Shown here piece by piece: positions 38,684 to 47,005 of a DNA stretch of 64,000 nt; position 1 is the stretch's first letter; the number at the start of each line of letters is the position of its first letter. The notes under the pieces were generated by a model. It was not told the origin of the DNA. It saw nothing but the letters and a program-made list of their open reading frames with translations, and searched no databases. The position numbers and the translations under genes were made by a program. Source of the DNA: an uncultured Prevotellaceae bacterium (lineage in GTDB: Bacteria; Bacteroidota; Bacteroidia; Bacteroidales; Bacteroidaceae). The stretch is from the NCBI GenBank assembly GCA_902788605.1, contig CADAKX010000003.1, positions 62,001-126,000 of the forward strand, given 5' to 3'.

Positions 38684-40087
38684 ATGAAGAACAATTCTAT
38701 TGTATTAACAGCTGGCCTAGCTTTGTTAGCCACTCTATCCTCATGCAAAAAGGAAACCCTCCCCTCTTACGAGGAAGCACAAAAGGAGACTTATGCCAAT
38801 AGTTTCGTAGCCAAGTATGGTCAGATTAGTCCCAACCAGTCGTGGGATTTCACTACAGGCGAGTCAAACCTCGCTACCACGCGTGGTTACGCTACAATCA
38901 ATGTAGAAGTTCTGGAAAAAGGTGTTGACTGGGGCGATGTGTCGAATCTGGAGTTAGATCACCATTCGTTCCCACAGAAGCCTGTATGGGATTATGACAT
39001 TATTCTCAGTGGCATTACCAAGAATACTGAGATTTTTAACGCCATCAATATTGCACTACCTGAAAAGAGGGGGCAAAAGAAGGACGACGTGGTCTTGGTT
39101 GCACCATCCAGCTCGTTCTATATCTATCCCTTGCTCAGTGGAGGTGGCAATCGCTACGATTTGATGGTAAAGGTGGGTGATGAAGAGCCTGTATGCGTTT
39201 TCAAGAAGGATTACACCAATTTCCAGACAGTTAACGGCATGAAGAAACTTAATGGCGAAATCGTTAATATGCATGGTGTTAAGGTAGAGGCTCCCGTGGG
39301 CACACCTATAGAGATTTATCTGGATAATATGATTGATGTAGATAACAAGCCACTTCCTACGATGGGCACTACCAATGGTTATGCTGTTTACATTGATGTG
39401 CCTAACGACGCGAAACTGGAACTGGATGATGTTGAGTTGGCTGAAGATCATGTTGTCAAGTATATAGGTATCGAGGATGCCAAGAATGGCGACTTTGACT
39501 ACAACGACCTGGTGCTGGCTGTTGTGGGTAACCCTGATGTTCCCCAGGATAAGATTATCAGTGAGAACCAGTATCAGGTAACAACCAGTCGCGCCAAGCG
39601 CTATATGATTGAAGATCTGGGGGCCATCGGCGACTTCGACTTTAACGACGTAGTTGTAGACGTAGAGGAATATACCGTCTATACCCATAAAGTAACATCT
39701 GAGAATGGTGTTAAGACTAGCGATGAGATTATCAGTACATCCACCGCTCCTACCAAGGCCTTTATCCGCGCCCTGGGCGGTACGATGGACTTTGAGTTGA
39801 CCATCGGTAGTACCAAGTGGGTAAAGAGTGAGTCGGAATACGCCGTCGCTACGATGTACAACACCGAGGGCACCATCGACTACTCAAAAATCTTGGCTGA
39901 GTTCGAAGTTAGCGATTATGACTACGACGCTAACAACATTACCTTCCGCGCCAACGGCAAGGACGGCAGAATGTACACCGTTTCGTTCCCCAAGACTGGC
40001 GAGGCCCCGATGATGATTGCCGTAAATCCATCCACCAAATGGATGACAGAACGCACAAGCATCCCCAGCTCATGGTTCAGCAAGTAA
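38684..40087 (+). CDS. LruC/DUF4842-type lipoprotein
   Basis: The 467-residue protein has a lipoprotein signal with lipobox LSSC (Cys21), which predicts a lipid-anchored outer-surface or periplasmic protein. The mature part matches the LruC/DUF4842 type of Bacteroidota: two Asp-rich turns, DAKNGDFDYNDLV (about 265-277) and DLGAIGDFDFNDVV (about 311-324), which resemble calcium-binding loops. The function is unknown. The gene stands alone and is bounded on both sides by the same 29-nt hairpin. Confidence 0.78.
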   Translation: MKNNSIVLTAGLALLATLSSCKKETLPSYEEAQKETYANSFVAKYGQISPNQSWDFTTGESNLATTRGYATINVEVLEKGVDWGDVSNLELDHHSFPQKPVWDYDIILSGITKNTEIFNAINIALPEKRGQKKDDVVLVAPSSSFYIYPLLSGGGNRYDLMVKVGDEEPVCVFKKDYTNFQTVNGMKKLNGEIVNMHGVKVEAPVGTPIEIYLDNMIDVDNKPLPTMGTTNGYAVYIDVPNDAKLELDDVELAEDHVVKYIGIEDAKNGDFDYNDLVLAVVGNPDVPQDKIISENQYQVTTSRAKRYMIEDLGAIGDFDFNDVVVDVEEYTVYTHKVTSENGVKTSDEIISTSTAPTKAFIRALGGTMDFELTIGSTKWVKSESEYAVATMYNTEGTIDYSKILAEFEVSDYDYDANNITFRANGKDGRMYTVSFPKTGEAPMMIAVNPSTKWMTERTSIPSSWFSK

Positions 40088-40116
40088 AACAGTCTAATGT
40101 TAATATGAAAATAAAA

Positions 40117-40147
40117 TCGGGCGGGTCACAAAGCGTGACTCGCCCGA
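40117..40147. terminator. Bidirectional terminator hairpin, copy 2, between LruC and ispE
   Basis: AATCGGGCGGGTCAC (40115-40129) pairs with GTGACTCGCCCGATT (40135-40149) across a 5-nt loop with one G-U pair. T-rich sequence follows on the plus strand, and A-rich sequence precedes it for the minus strand. It serves converging LruC and ispE and repeats the hairpin at 38544-38572. Confidence 0.85.
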
Positions 40148-40156
40148 TTATTTTGT

Positions 40157-40987
40157 TTACAGTTTAAGCACTTGCTTATACATGCCTTCAAATTCGGTGT
40201 TAAGAGTGGGCTTCTCTTTGAAGATGCCAAAGAGGGCGCTGCCACTGCCACTCATGGCGGCATAGACGGCACCAAGGTCGTAGAGACGCTGCTTCACGGC
40301 ACCAATCTCGGGATGCAGGGCAAAGACGCTCTGCTCGAAGTCGTTGACAAGGTCGTGACGCCATGTCTCGATGGGCTGACGAACGACATCAAGGCAGTTC
40401 TTGGCGGGCTTGCAGGGATGGATGCGTGAGAAGGCTTCCTTGGTGGGCACGGGGATGTCGGGGCGCACCACGGTGAGATAATAGCCACTGAGGTCGAGGT
40501 CGATGGGCTGCAGACGTTCGCCAATACCCTCGGCATAGGCAGGACGATTGAGGATAAAGATGGGACAATCGGCACCCAACTTGGCAGCATAGTCGATGAG
40601 CTGCTGCTGGGTGAGACCCAGATTGCACATCGTGTTGAGCAGTAGCAGCATGGCGGCACAATCGCTGGAGCCACCACCCATGCCTGCCTGCGTGGGAATG
40701 GCCTTATGAAGATGGGCATGCACACGGGGCATCTGGGGAAAATCTTGCTTCAGCAGGTTATAGGCCTTGACCACAAGGTTACGCTGCTCGTCTCCCTCAA
40801 TAGCGATGTTGGTCACCTTAAGATCGCAGTCGTAGGCAGAGGGAAATGCTTCGTCCATCACCTGCACCTCGAGGGCATCCTGTAACTGAACGGGGAAAAA
40901 CACGGTTTCCAGATTGTGGTAACCATCGGGACGGCGCTCAACGACATTGAGGCCGAGATTGATCTTTGCTATGGGAAAACAAATCAT
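40157..40987 (-). CDS. ispE: 4-diphosphocytidyl-2-C-methyl-D-erythritol kinase
   Basis: IspE phosphorylates CDP-ME in the non-mevalonate isoprenoid pathway. The 276-residue GHMP kinase has the N-terminal AKINLGLNVVERRPDGYH and the ATP-binding GGGSSDCAAMLLLLN. AAMSGSGSALFGIF is the C-terminal glycine motif. It is the last gene of the long minus-strand series and ends at a bidirectional terminator. Confidence 0.95.
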   Translation of the reverse strand: MICFPIAKINLGLNVVERRPDGYHNLETVFFPVQLQDALEVQVMDEAFPSAYDCDLKVTNIAIEGDEQRNLVVKAYNLLKQDFPQMPRVHAHLHKAIPTQAGMGGGSSDCAAMLLLLNTMCNLGLTQQQLIDYAAKLGADCPIFILNRPAYAEGIGERLQPIDLDLSGYYLTVVRPDIPVPTKEAFSRIHPCKPAKNCLDVVRQPIETWRHDLVNDFEQSVFALHPEIGAVKQRLYDLGAVYAAMSGSGSALFGIFKEKPTLNTEFEGMYKQVLKL

Positions 40988-41014
40988 TGCGAACTGAGAA
41001 TTGAGATGTGAGAA

Positions 41015-41668
41015 TTAGTGTTCCAAGCGCGAACCTTCTAATTGCTTGGGGCAGACAGCCTCCAGAGGGCACTTGGCGCAATGGGGGCTGCGCGAGGTGC
41101 AGACATAGCGTCCGTGAAGCAAGAGCCAATGATGGGCCAGCGAGAGATCGGCAGCGGGGATATGCTTCTTCAGGGTCTGCTCCACCTTCAAAGGGGTGTT
41201 GTCGCTCTTTGACACCAGGCCCAGACGATGACTGACACGATAGACGTGGGTATCCACGGGCATGGCTGACTGGCCAAAGGCTACTGCCTGCATCACATTG
41301 GCGGTCTTGCGCCCCACCCCAGGCAGCTCGAGCAACTGGTTCATATCGCTGGGCACCTGGCCCTTGAAACGCTCCACCAGCATGCGTGACAGTTCTACCA
41401 GGTGCTTGGCCTTGGAGTTGGGATAGCTGACGCTCTTGACGTATTCGAATATCTCGTCGGCTTCGGCCTGGGCCATCGTCTTGGCATCGGGATAGCGGCG
41501 GAAGAGGTCGGGCGTCACCTGATTGACACGCTTGTCGGTACACTGGGCGCTGAGCACCACGGCCACCAACAACTGGAAGACACTACCAAACTCGAGTTCG
41601 GTGGTGACCTCTGGCATCTCGTTGCGGAAATGCTCCAGTACCAATCGGTATCGCTCGTCGCGCTTCAT
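41015..41668 (-). CDS. nth: Endonuclease III
   Basis: Nth is a base-excision DNA glycosylase/AP lyase for oxidised pyrimidines. The 217-residue protein has the helix-hairpin-helix LPGVGRKTANVM with the catalytic Lys, the catalytic Asp in PVDTHVYRVSHRLGL, and the [4Fe-4S] cluster C-x6-C-x2-C-x5-C in CTSRSPHCAKCPLEAVC. Length and order are normal. Confidence 0.96.
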   Translation of the reverse strand: MKRDERYRLVLEHFRNEMPEVTTELEFGSVFQLLVAVVLSAQCTDKRVNQVTPDLFRRYPDAKTMAQAEADEIFEYVKSVSYPNSKAKHLVELSRMLVERFKGQVPSDMNQLLELPGVGRKTANVMQAVAFGQSAMPVDTHVYRVSHRLGLVSKSDNTPLKVEQTLKKHIPAADLSLAHHWLLLHGRYVCTSRSPHCAKCPLEAVCPKQLEGSRLEH

Positions 41669-41676
41669 CCTCTAAC

Positions 41677-43179
41677 TTATTTCGAGAGTTTCTGAACATA
41701 CTCCACGGGCTCGCCATCCTCGTTGCGAAGTACCTTGGCAAAGTCTTTTGCGTCGTATTTTACGGGACCACGCATAAACTCGGGGATATTATAGCTCTTC
41801 ATGAACTGATGGTGGAACTCGGGATCGGCCTGAGGCAAGACAAAGGCCTTGGTGCTGCGACCCTGCGCATCGACATGGGCAATGAACGGACGAGTGTAGT
41901 TGCTGTCTTCGCGACGACTGCTGACCACCATCCAGCGTCCATTACTTGACCAAGAGTGATAGCTCTCGGTGTCGCCAGAGTTGATGCCGTCCATGCGTCT
42001 GCACTCTCCAGTGGCAAGGTCCATCAGCCAGAGGTCGGCCTCGTGGTGCCAGATATGGAAGCAGCCATAGTTGCCCAGTGTGAAGACCAGAAAACGGCCA
42101 TCGGGCGAGATGCGAGGCAGCGTGGCACTCTTGTCGAGTGAATCGGCATTGAACACCATCTCGTGGGGGCCGAAGGTCAGGGTCTCGGGATCGAAACTCT
42201 TCTTATAGATGCAGTACTTGAACTCCTTGGCGCGCATGATGACATCGGTCTCGTGTTCCAGCGAGTCGTTATAGACAAAGTGGGCGCTGCAGTAATAGAG
42301 GGTCTTGCCATCGGGCGCCCAGAATGGATAGATCTCAAACTCCTGTGGGTCGTTCTCGATGTTGGTCACCTGGTTATTGGCGACATCAAAGGCAATCAGG
42401 TCGCTGGCAGAGTCGAACACCTCAATCTTATTGCGATGGGCGGTGTGGAAGCTCTGGCCGGTACGGTTGGTAGAGAAGACGACGAGGGGCAGCCAGGGAT
42501 GCCACGTTGGATAAACACCAGCGGAAAGGATGGAGTCGTTGCGCATGTTGATCTTGCGGATGTCACCATCATAGACGACCACCGTGCCACCCATGTTCTG
42601 ACGGGCATGGAAGAGCATGCGGTCGGGGTTGTACTTCTGATAGTTGTGGCAGTTGACACACTGCCCGTTCTCCTCGGTGCTGCACAGCATATTGTCGACC
42701 ATCACTCGTTCGTCGTAGTTCTCAAGGCAGCGCTGGTTGAGCGTCAGCTCCTCGTAGGTGACATACGACGGAGAAATGAGACGATAGCTGAGATAAGGGT
42801 CGATGCTATCAGTTGACACGTGGTAGGCAAAGGGCTGGAAGCGCGTCCACTGTTCGCCCTGACGGGCATAGACCTCGACGGTGATATCCTGACCCTTGGC
42901 CTGCTGCAGCAGCTCGTGCCAGTCGTCCACGTCGGGCTGAATCTTCTCGCCACCCAGCACCATCTCCTCGTTGCCAAAACTCAGACGTGCCACCATCTCG
43001 TCGACAGGCTGTTCCATCATAAACGTCAGAGGGGCAATGTTGACGGGGATAGTCACATCTACATAGTCGGGATAAATCTTTGGCAGACTCTCTGACTGCG
43101 TAAAGTTCTCGGGCACGCTGGCTCCACCGCAGGACACCAGTGTGAGTGCTACCATGATTGTATATAAGAGATGTTTCAT
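41677..43179 (-). CDS. PD40/TolB-like lipoprotein with a CxxCH motif
   Basis: The 500-residue protein has a lipoprotein signal (lipobox LVSC, Cys17), a beta-rich N-terminal domain, a CVNCH motif at residues 174-178 and then a WD40/TolB-like repeat region (about 225-450) with motifs such as FWAPDGKTLYYCS, RISPDGRFLVFT and WSSNGRWMVVSS. CxxCH is the covalent heme c attachment motif, so a heme-binding periplasmic protein is possible. A matching distal Met or His is not proven. It starts 4 nt after the DUF6057 gene, suggesting joint function. Confidence 0.75.
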   Translation of the reverse strand: MKHLLYTIMVALTLVSCGGASVPENFTQSESLPKIYPDYVDVTIPVNIAPLTFMMEQPVDEMVARLSFGNEEMVLGGEKIQPDVDDWHELLQQAKGQDITVEVYARQGEQWTRFQPFAYHVSTDSIDPYLSYRLISPSYVTYEELTLNQRCLENYDERVMVDNMLCSTEENGQCVNCHNYQKYNPDRMLFHARQNMGGTVVVYDGDIRKINMRNDSILSAGVYPTWHPWLPLVVFSTNRTGQSFHTAHRNKIEVFDSASDLIAFDVANNQVTNIENDPQEFEIYPFWAPDGKTLYYCSAHFVYNDSLEHETDVIMRAKEFKYCIYKKSFDPETLTFGPHEMVFNADSLDKSATLPRISPDGRFLVFTLGNYGCFHIWHHEADLWLMDLATGECRRMDGINSGDTESYHSWSSNGRWMVVSSRREDSNYTRPFIAHVDAQGRSTKAFVLPQADPEFHHQFMKSYNIPEFMRGPVKYDAKDFAKVLRNEDGEPVEYVQKLSK

Positions 43180-43183
43180 CGGT

Positions 43184-45007
43184 TTAGTTAATCTTTTGAT
43201 TTCTAATCAGGAAATATTCATAATAGAAGGTCTTGCCAAAACGGGGATAGAAGATAGGCTTCATCTGCTCCTCGGTCATGCCGGCACAGCGCTGGGCCTG
43301 CTGCATGAACTCGTCGTAGTTGCGCTTCACATCCTCGTCGAAAGGCATGTTGCTGATGTCCACCTGATGCTCCAGATGGCCATAGAGATAGGCGGCCTCT
43401 TGATAGTGCTTGGGCATGTGCTCGCCCTGATGCAGGTTGGCATAGTTGAAGAATCGGGGCCAGAAGACGCCAATATCTTTTTTCCACATGGCCGAGAGCA
43501 GCGTGAGCTCCTGGACCAAGGGGTCGGTGGAATTGATGTCCATCAGCACATTCATCAGATACATCTCGGCCAGGCCGTTGTCAGAACCCAGATGGTCTTC
43601 CTTCATCAACAGGCGTTGGATGATGGCATACTCGGCATCATCCTTCATCTTCTCGGGATGATTCAGGAATTGCTCTTGGTTGATGGCCCAGTCGCGATGG
43701 AAGCGGGTGTGCTTCAGCTGGTCGATATATTTCTTGGCAACGGCATACTCGCCATTGACCATGGCACAGCGCGTCATCAGTTTCAGGTGCTCGATACGCC
43801 AGCCATACTCGACACCATCTTCCAGGCACCAACGATAGCAATAATTGGCCTGACCATACTGATAATAGATAGCGCTGCCCACAATCTGCGTCATATTGAC
43901 CTTCATGGGGGCATTAGAAGCTTTGGCGCCTGTGCGATAGTGGTACATCTGGTCGCCCTGAGCACCCTTACGGAACAAGGCCAGGTTCTTCATCATCACG
44001 ATGGCGCGTGTGGGCTCTTCCTCCTCCAGATCGGCAGCAGCACGAAGCATGCCTTCCCAGTTGCTGTCCTCCATGGCACGACGCATCTCCAACTCTTTCT
44101 CGAAGTTGAAGTCGCAATACCAGAAATGTTTGACACTTATAACCATCAGGGCCAACAGCAAGACCTGGCATGCGAGCCATACGGGTGTCTTGTCGAGCAG
44201 GGTCTTGAGTTTGGCTGGAACGGGGACTGCCATGATGACATAGGAGATGCCCAGCAGGATAAAGGGCAGATAGTATTCGGGATAGGATTTGTCGAGGTCG
44301 AACAAAGGCAGGGCTGCCATATAGAGGTAGTCATAGTTGGTCTGATAGTACACCCACCAATAATAAATCTGGGGTACAAAAGCAATAGACATCAATACCC
44401 AGGCAAAGTTGATGTTTTTCCACCAAAGAGACATATCGCTCATGCGCCATGAGAGTAGTCCCATCAGCAGGAGGGCAAACAGGCCATAGGCGCCCAGCAG
44501 CGGATAGAGGATAATGGAAAAGACGATGATAGCCAACAAGCGGAACTTGGCTGGCAGGGAGCGATAGGCCCACACAGAGGCCATGGCTGCCGAGAGGCCG
44601 ATGGTGCCCACAAAGAAATAGCCACGCAACTTCATGTAGTAAATCCAATAGCCCAGTTCCATATTGGTGGCCAACAATAGGGCCACGGGTACCAACAGCA
44701 GCACGCACCATTTCATGGATATACTAAGTGCCTTGGCCGACAGCCATACCAGCAGGGCCCACCAGGCACAGAGCATCAGGACGCCCTGCCAGGGGTGATA
44801 GAAGAACTCGGTGAAGAACGTACCCAGATAGGTGAGCAGGCCGCCTGGCACCACCATCTGTTGTTTAAAAAATAGACTTGTGTCCATGTGCAGGTTGAGC
44901 TCCTGCAACTTCCACAGCAAGTTGTCCTCATAGGTCAGCAGGCTCCAAGCGACAACGCCCAGGGCCAGCACGACCAATAAAAGAGGTAAGTATTTCAGTT
45001 GTTTCAT
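43184..45007 (-). CDS. DUF6057 family membrane protein
   Basis: The 607-residue protein has about ten N-terminal transmembrane helices (residues 5-330), then a soluble, mostly helical C-terminal half (about 335-600) with TPR-like patterns such as AMVNGEYAVAKKYIDQLKH. This matches DUF6057 of Bacteroidota, for which I know no function. It is 4 nt upstream of the CxxCH lipoprotein gene; the pair recurs in related genomes as I recall it. Confidence 0.72.
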   Translation of the reverse strand: MKQLKYLPLLLVVLALGVVAWSLLTYEDNLLWKLQELNLHMDTSLFFKQQMVVPGGLLTYLGTFFTEFFYHPWQGVLMLCAWWALLVWLSAKALSISMKWCVLLLVPVALLLATNMELGYWIYYMKLRGYFFVGTIGLSAAMASVWAYRSLPAKFRLLAIIVFSIILYPLLGAYGLFALLLMGLLSWRMSDMSLWWKNINFAWVLMSIAFVPQIYYWWVYYQTNYDYLYMAALPLFDLDKSYPEYYLPFILLGISYVIMAVPVPAKLKTLLDKTPVWLACQVLLLALMVISVKHFWYCDFNFEKELEMRRAMEDSNWEGMLRAAADLEEEEPTRAIVMMKNLALFRKGAQGDQMYHYRTGAKASNAPMKVNMTQIVGSAIYYQYGQANYCYRWCLEDGVEYGWRIEHLKLMTRCAMVNGEYAVAKKYIDQLKHTRFHRDWAINQEQFLNHPEKMKDDAEYAIIQRLLMKEDHLGSDNGLAEMYLMNVLMDINSTDPLVQELTLLSAMWKKDIGVFWPRFFNYANLHQGEHMPKHYQEAAYLYGHLEHQVDISNMPFDEDVKRNYDEFMQQAQRCAGMTEEQMKPIFYPRFGKTFYYEYFLIRNQKIN

Positions 45008-45039
45008 ATCTATAGTTTAATTTCTTTTCTTTCAGGGCT

Positions 45040-46293
45040 TTAGGGTATGAGCAATGAACTATCGCCATAACTCAGGAAACGGAAGTCGTGGCTGAGGGCG
45101 TAGTCGTAGATCTTGTGCCAATCGCCATGAACGAAGGCGCTCACCAAAAGCAGAAGCGTGGACTGAGGTTGATGGAAATTGGTGACCAGCATCTTGACAA
45201 TCTTGTAGTCATAACCTGGGGCGATGATAATCTGGGTACTGCTGTGCAGGGTCTGCAGGCCATTACGGTCGAGCCAGCCAAGAAGTGCTTGAATAGCAGC
45301 ACGAGGAGAGACATCTTCCCTCTTCCCTCTTCCCTCTTCCATCTTACTTCTTCCCTCTTCCCTCTCATACGGCTCCCACTGGTTCACATGCAAGTCGGCC
45401 TCATTGATATCGGGCTTCGCCAGCACCTTGAGGCCCATATAATAGAGGCTCTCCAGGGTGCGCACGCTGGTGGTACCAACGGCAATAGCCTGGCAATCGT
45501 GGGCCAGCAGTTTTTCGAGGGTCTGACGGCGCACGCTGATATATTCGGTGTGCATCTCGTGACCTTCAATCTCTTCGCTCTTAACAGGCTTAAACGTACC
45601 TGCACCCACATGTAGGGTCACCTCCTCGCGATCAATGCCATGGGCATCCACAGCGCTGAGAACCTCGGGCGTGAAATGGAGACCAGCTGTAGGGGCTGCC
45701 ACGCTACCCTTGATCTTAGAGTAAACGGTCTGATAGGTGGTCTTGTCGCTCTCTTGGGTCTCGCGGTTGAGATATGGCGGAATGGGGAGCTCGCCCATCG
45801 ACTCGAGAATCTCGGCAAACGACACGTTGTCGTTGTCCCATTCGAAGTCGATGCGATAGCTGGTGCCATGAATGTCGCCACGGGTGGCACTCATCGTGAA
45901 TCGCTCGCCATGAATATCGAGCTCACGCTTCAAGGCACCTTCTTTCCATTTCTTCAGATTGCCCACGAGACAATACCACGAGCAGTGGCCTCGCATCTGA
46001 AACATCAACTCATAGTCTGAGGGGTCGGCAGGCTCCAGCAGGAATATCTCGATAAGGGCACCTGTCTCCTTGCGGAAATGCAGACGAGCCTGGATGACCT
46101 TAGTATTGTTGAAAACCATCAAAGCGCCGGATGGCAGATGGTTGGGCAGATTAAAGAAGGTGTCCTCGCCCACCTCACCGTGATTGTAGATCAGCAGCTT
46201 GGAATGATCGCGCTGGGCCAAGGGGAACTTGGCAATGCGCTCGTCGGGCAAGGGGTAGTTATAATCAGAAATGTGAATGTGTTTTGTATCCAT
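45040..46293 (-). CDS. queA: tRNA preQ1(34) S-adenosylmethionine ribosyltransferase-isomerase
   Basis: QueA transfers a ribosyl group from SAM to preQ1 in tRNA during queuosine synthesis. The 417-residue protein is the longer Bacteroidota form, with GALMVFNNTKVIQARL, SVAAPTAGLHFTPEVL, HVGAGTFKPV and TNFHQPQSTLLLLVSAF. A hydrophilic insertion EREEGRSKMEEGRGKRED (about residues 315-332) is encoded by a heptamer repeat (45315-45363). The insertion is in frame and lies in a variable loop, so activity may be kept. Confidence 0.93.
   Translation of the reverse strand: MDTKHIHISDYNYPLPDERIAKFPLAQRDHSKLLIYNHGEVGEDTFFNLPNHLPSGALMVFNNTKVIQARLHFRKETGALIEIFLLEPADPSDYELMFQMRGHCSWYCLVGNLKKWKEGALKRELDIHGERFTMSATRGDIHGTSYRIDFEWDNDNVSFAEILESMGELPIPPYLNRETQESDKTTYQTVYSKIKGSVAAPTAGLHFTPEVLSAVDAHGIDREEVTLHVGAGTFKPVKSEEIEGHEMHTEYISVRRQTLEKLLAHDCQAIAVGTTSVRTLESLYYMGLKVLAKPDINEADLHVNQWEPYEREEGRSKMEEGRGKREDVSPRAAIQALLGWLDRNGLQTLHSSTQIIIAPGYDYKIVKMLVTNFHQPQSTLLLLVSAFVHGDWHKIYDYALSHDFRFLSYGDSSLLIP
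45315..45363. repeat. CTTCCCT heptamer repeat inside queA
   Basis: On the plus strand CTTCCCT occurs three times in tandem (45315-45335), then a degenerate stretch, then twice more (45350-45363). A unit of 7 nt is not a multiple of 3, so gain or loss of one copy would shift the queA frame. Confidence 0.85.
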
Positions 46294-46299
46294 AGTGAA

Positions 46300-47001
46300 T
46301 TAAGCGTAAATATAAAGACAGGACTTCAAGATGGCATAGATGAGCGTCATCACGAGAATACAAATGACAACGTTAACATCGGCCAACTGATAGCCTGTGG
46401 ATGTGTATTGCGTGGAAATATATGATACGGAGCTGGTCAAACGCTGGCGGATGCACTGGTGGAGATACCAGATGCCTGTGCCAACGATGCTGCCCCAAAG
46501 CAGACCGCAAAGGATGTCGCCAGGGAAGTGGACACCCAGATACATGCGCGTCCAGCAGTTGGTCAAAGACCACAGCACCAAGGCGATGGACAGCACGCGG
46601 CTGCGCACCAGCAGGGCAAAGAAGATAGCTATGCTAAACGTATTGGCGGCATGCGACGAGAAGAAGCCGTAGTCTCCACCACGATAGCCATTGACGGTAT
46701 CGACAAGCATGGCAATCTCGGGGTCGCGAGAGGGGCGCCAACGGCATACCCAGGGCTTGATCAGGAGGTCGTTGAGAGAACCGGCCAAAAACACGCAGAG
46801 GCCTGCTGCAGCAACAATCAAGAGAATCTTCTGGACGTTGTCGTTGTTCTTGATAACCAGATAAAGCAATCCTAGATACAGGGGTATCCACGTAGAGGCT
46901 GTCGTCAGCGTCTTGGCCATCCCGTCGAGGAACAGCGAATCGCTACCATTGAACCACAACAGTAGTTGCTTATCGAATTCTATCAATGCAGACCAATCCA
47001 T
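46300..47001 (-). CDS. PAP2-family membrane phosphatase
   Basis: The 233-residue protein has about five or six transmembrane helices and the three PAP2 motifs: KPWVCRWRPSRDP, FFSSHAANTFSIA and YLGVHFPGDIL. The family dephosphorylates lipid phosphates such as undecaprenyl pyrophosphate or phosphatidate. The sequence does not decide the substrate. It lies 4 nt after the batD-E gene. Confidence 0.9.
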   Translation of the reverse strand: MDWSALIEFDKQLLLWFNGSDSLFLDGMAKTLTTASTWIPLYLGLLYLVIKNNDNVQKILLIVAAAGLCVFLAGSLNDLLIKPWVCRWRPSRDPEIAMLVDTVNGYRGGDYGFFSSHAANTFSIAIFFALLVRSRVLSIALVLWSLTNCWTRMYLGVHFPGDILCGLLWGSIVGTGIWYLHQCIRQRLTSSVSYISTQYTSTGYQLADVNVVICILVMTLIYAILKSCLYIYA

Positions 47002-47005
47002 ATAC

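Noticed and set aside
43142-44452. 436-codon plus-strand frame opposite DUF6057
   Set aside because: Antisense to a membrane protein gene with clear helices; composition is that of a complementary-strand shadow.
45315-45363. Possible CRISPR array in queA
   Set aside because: Units are 7 nt without spacers and lie inside a coding gene; no cas genes are present.
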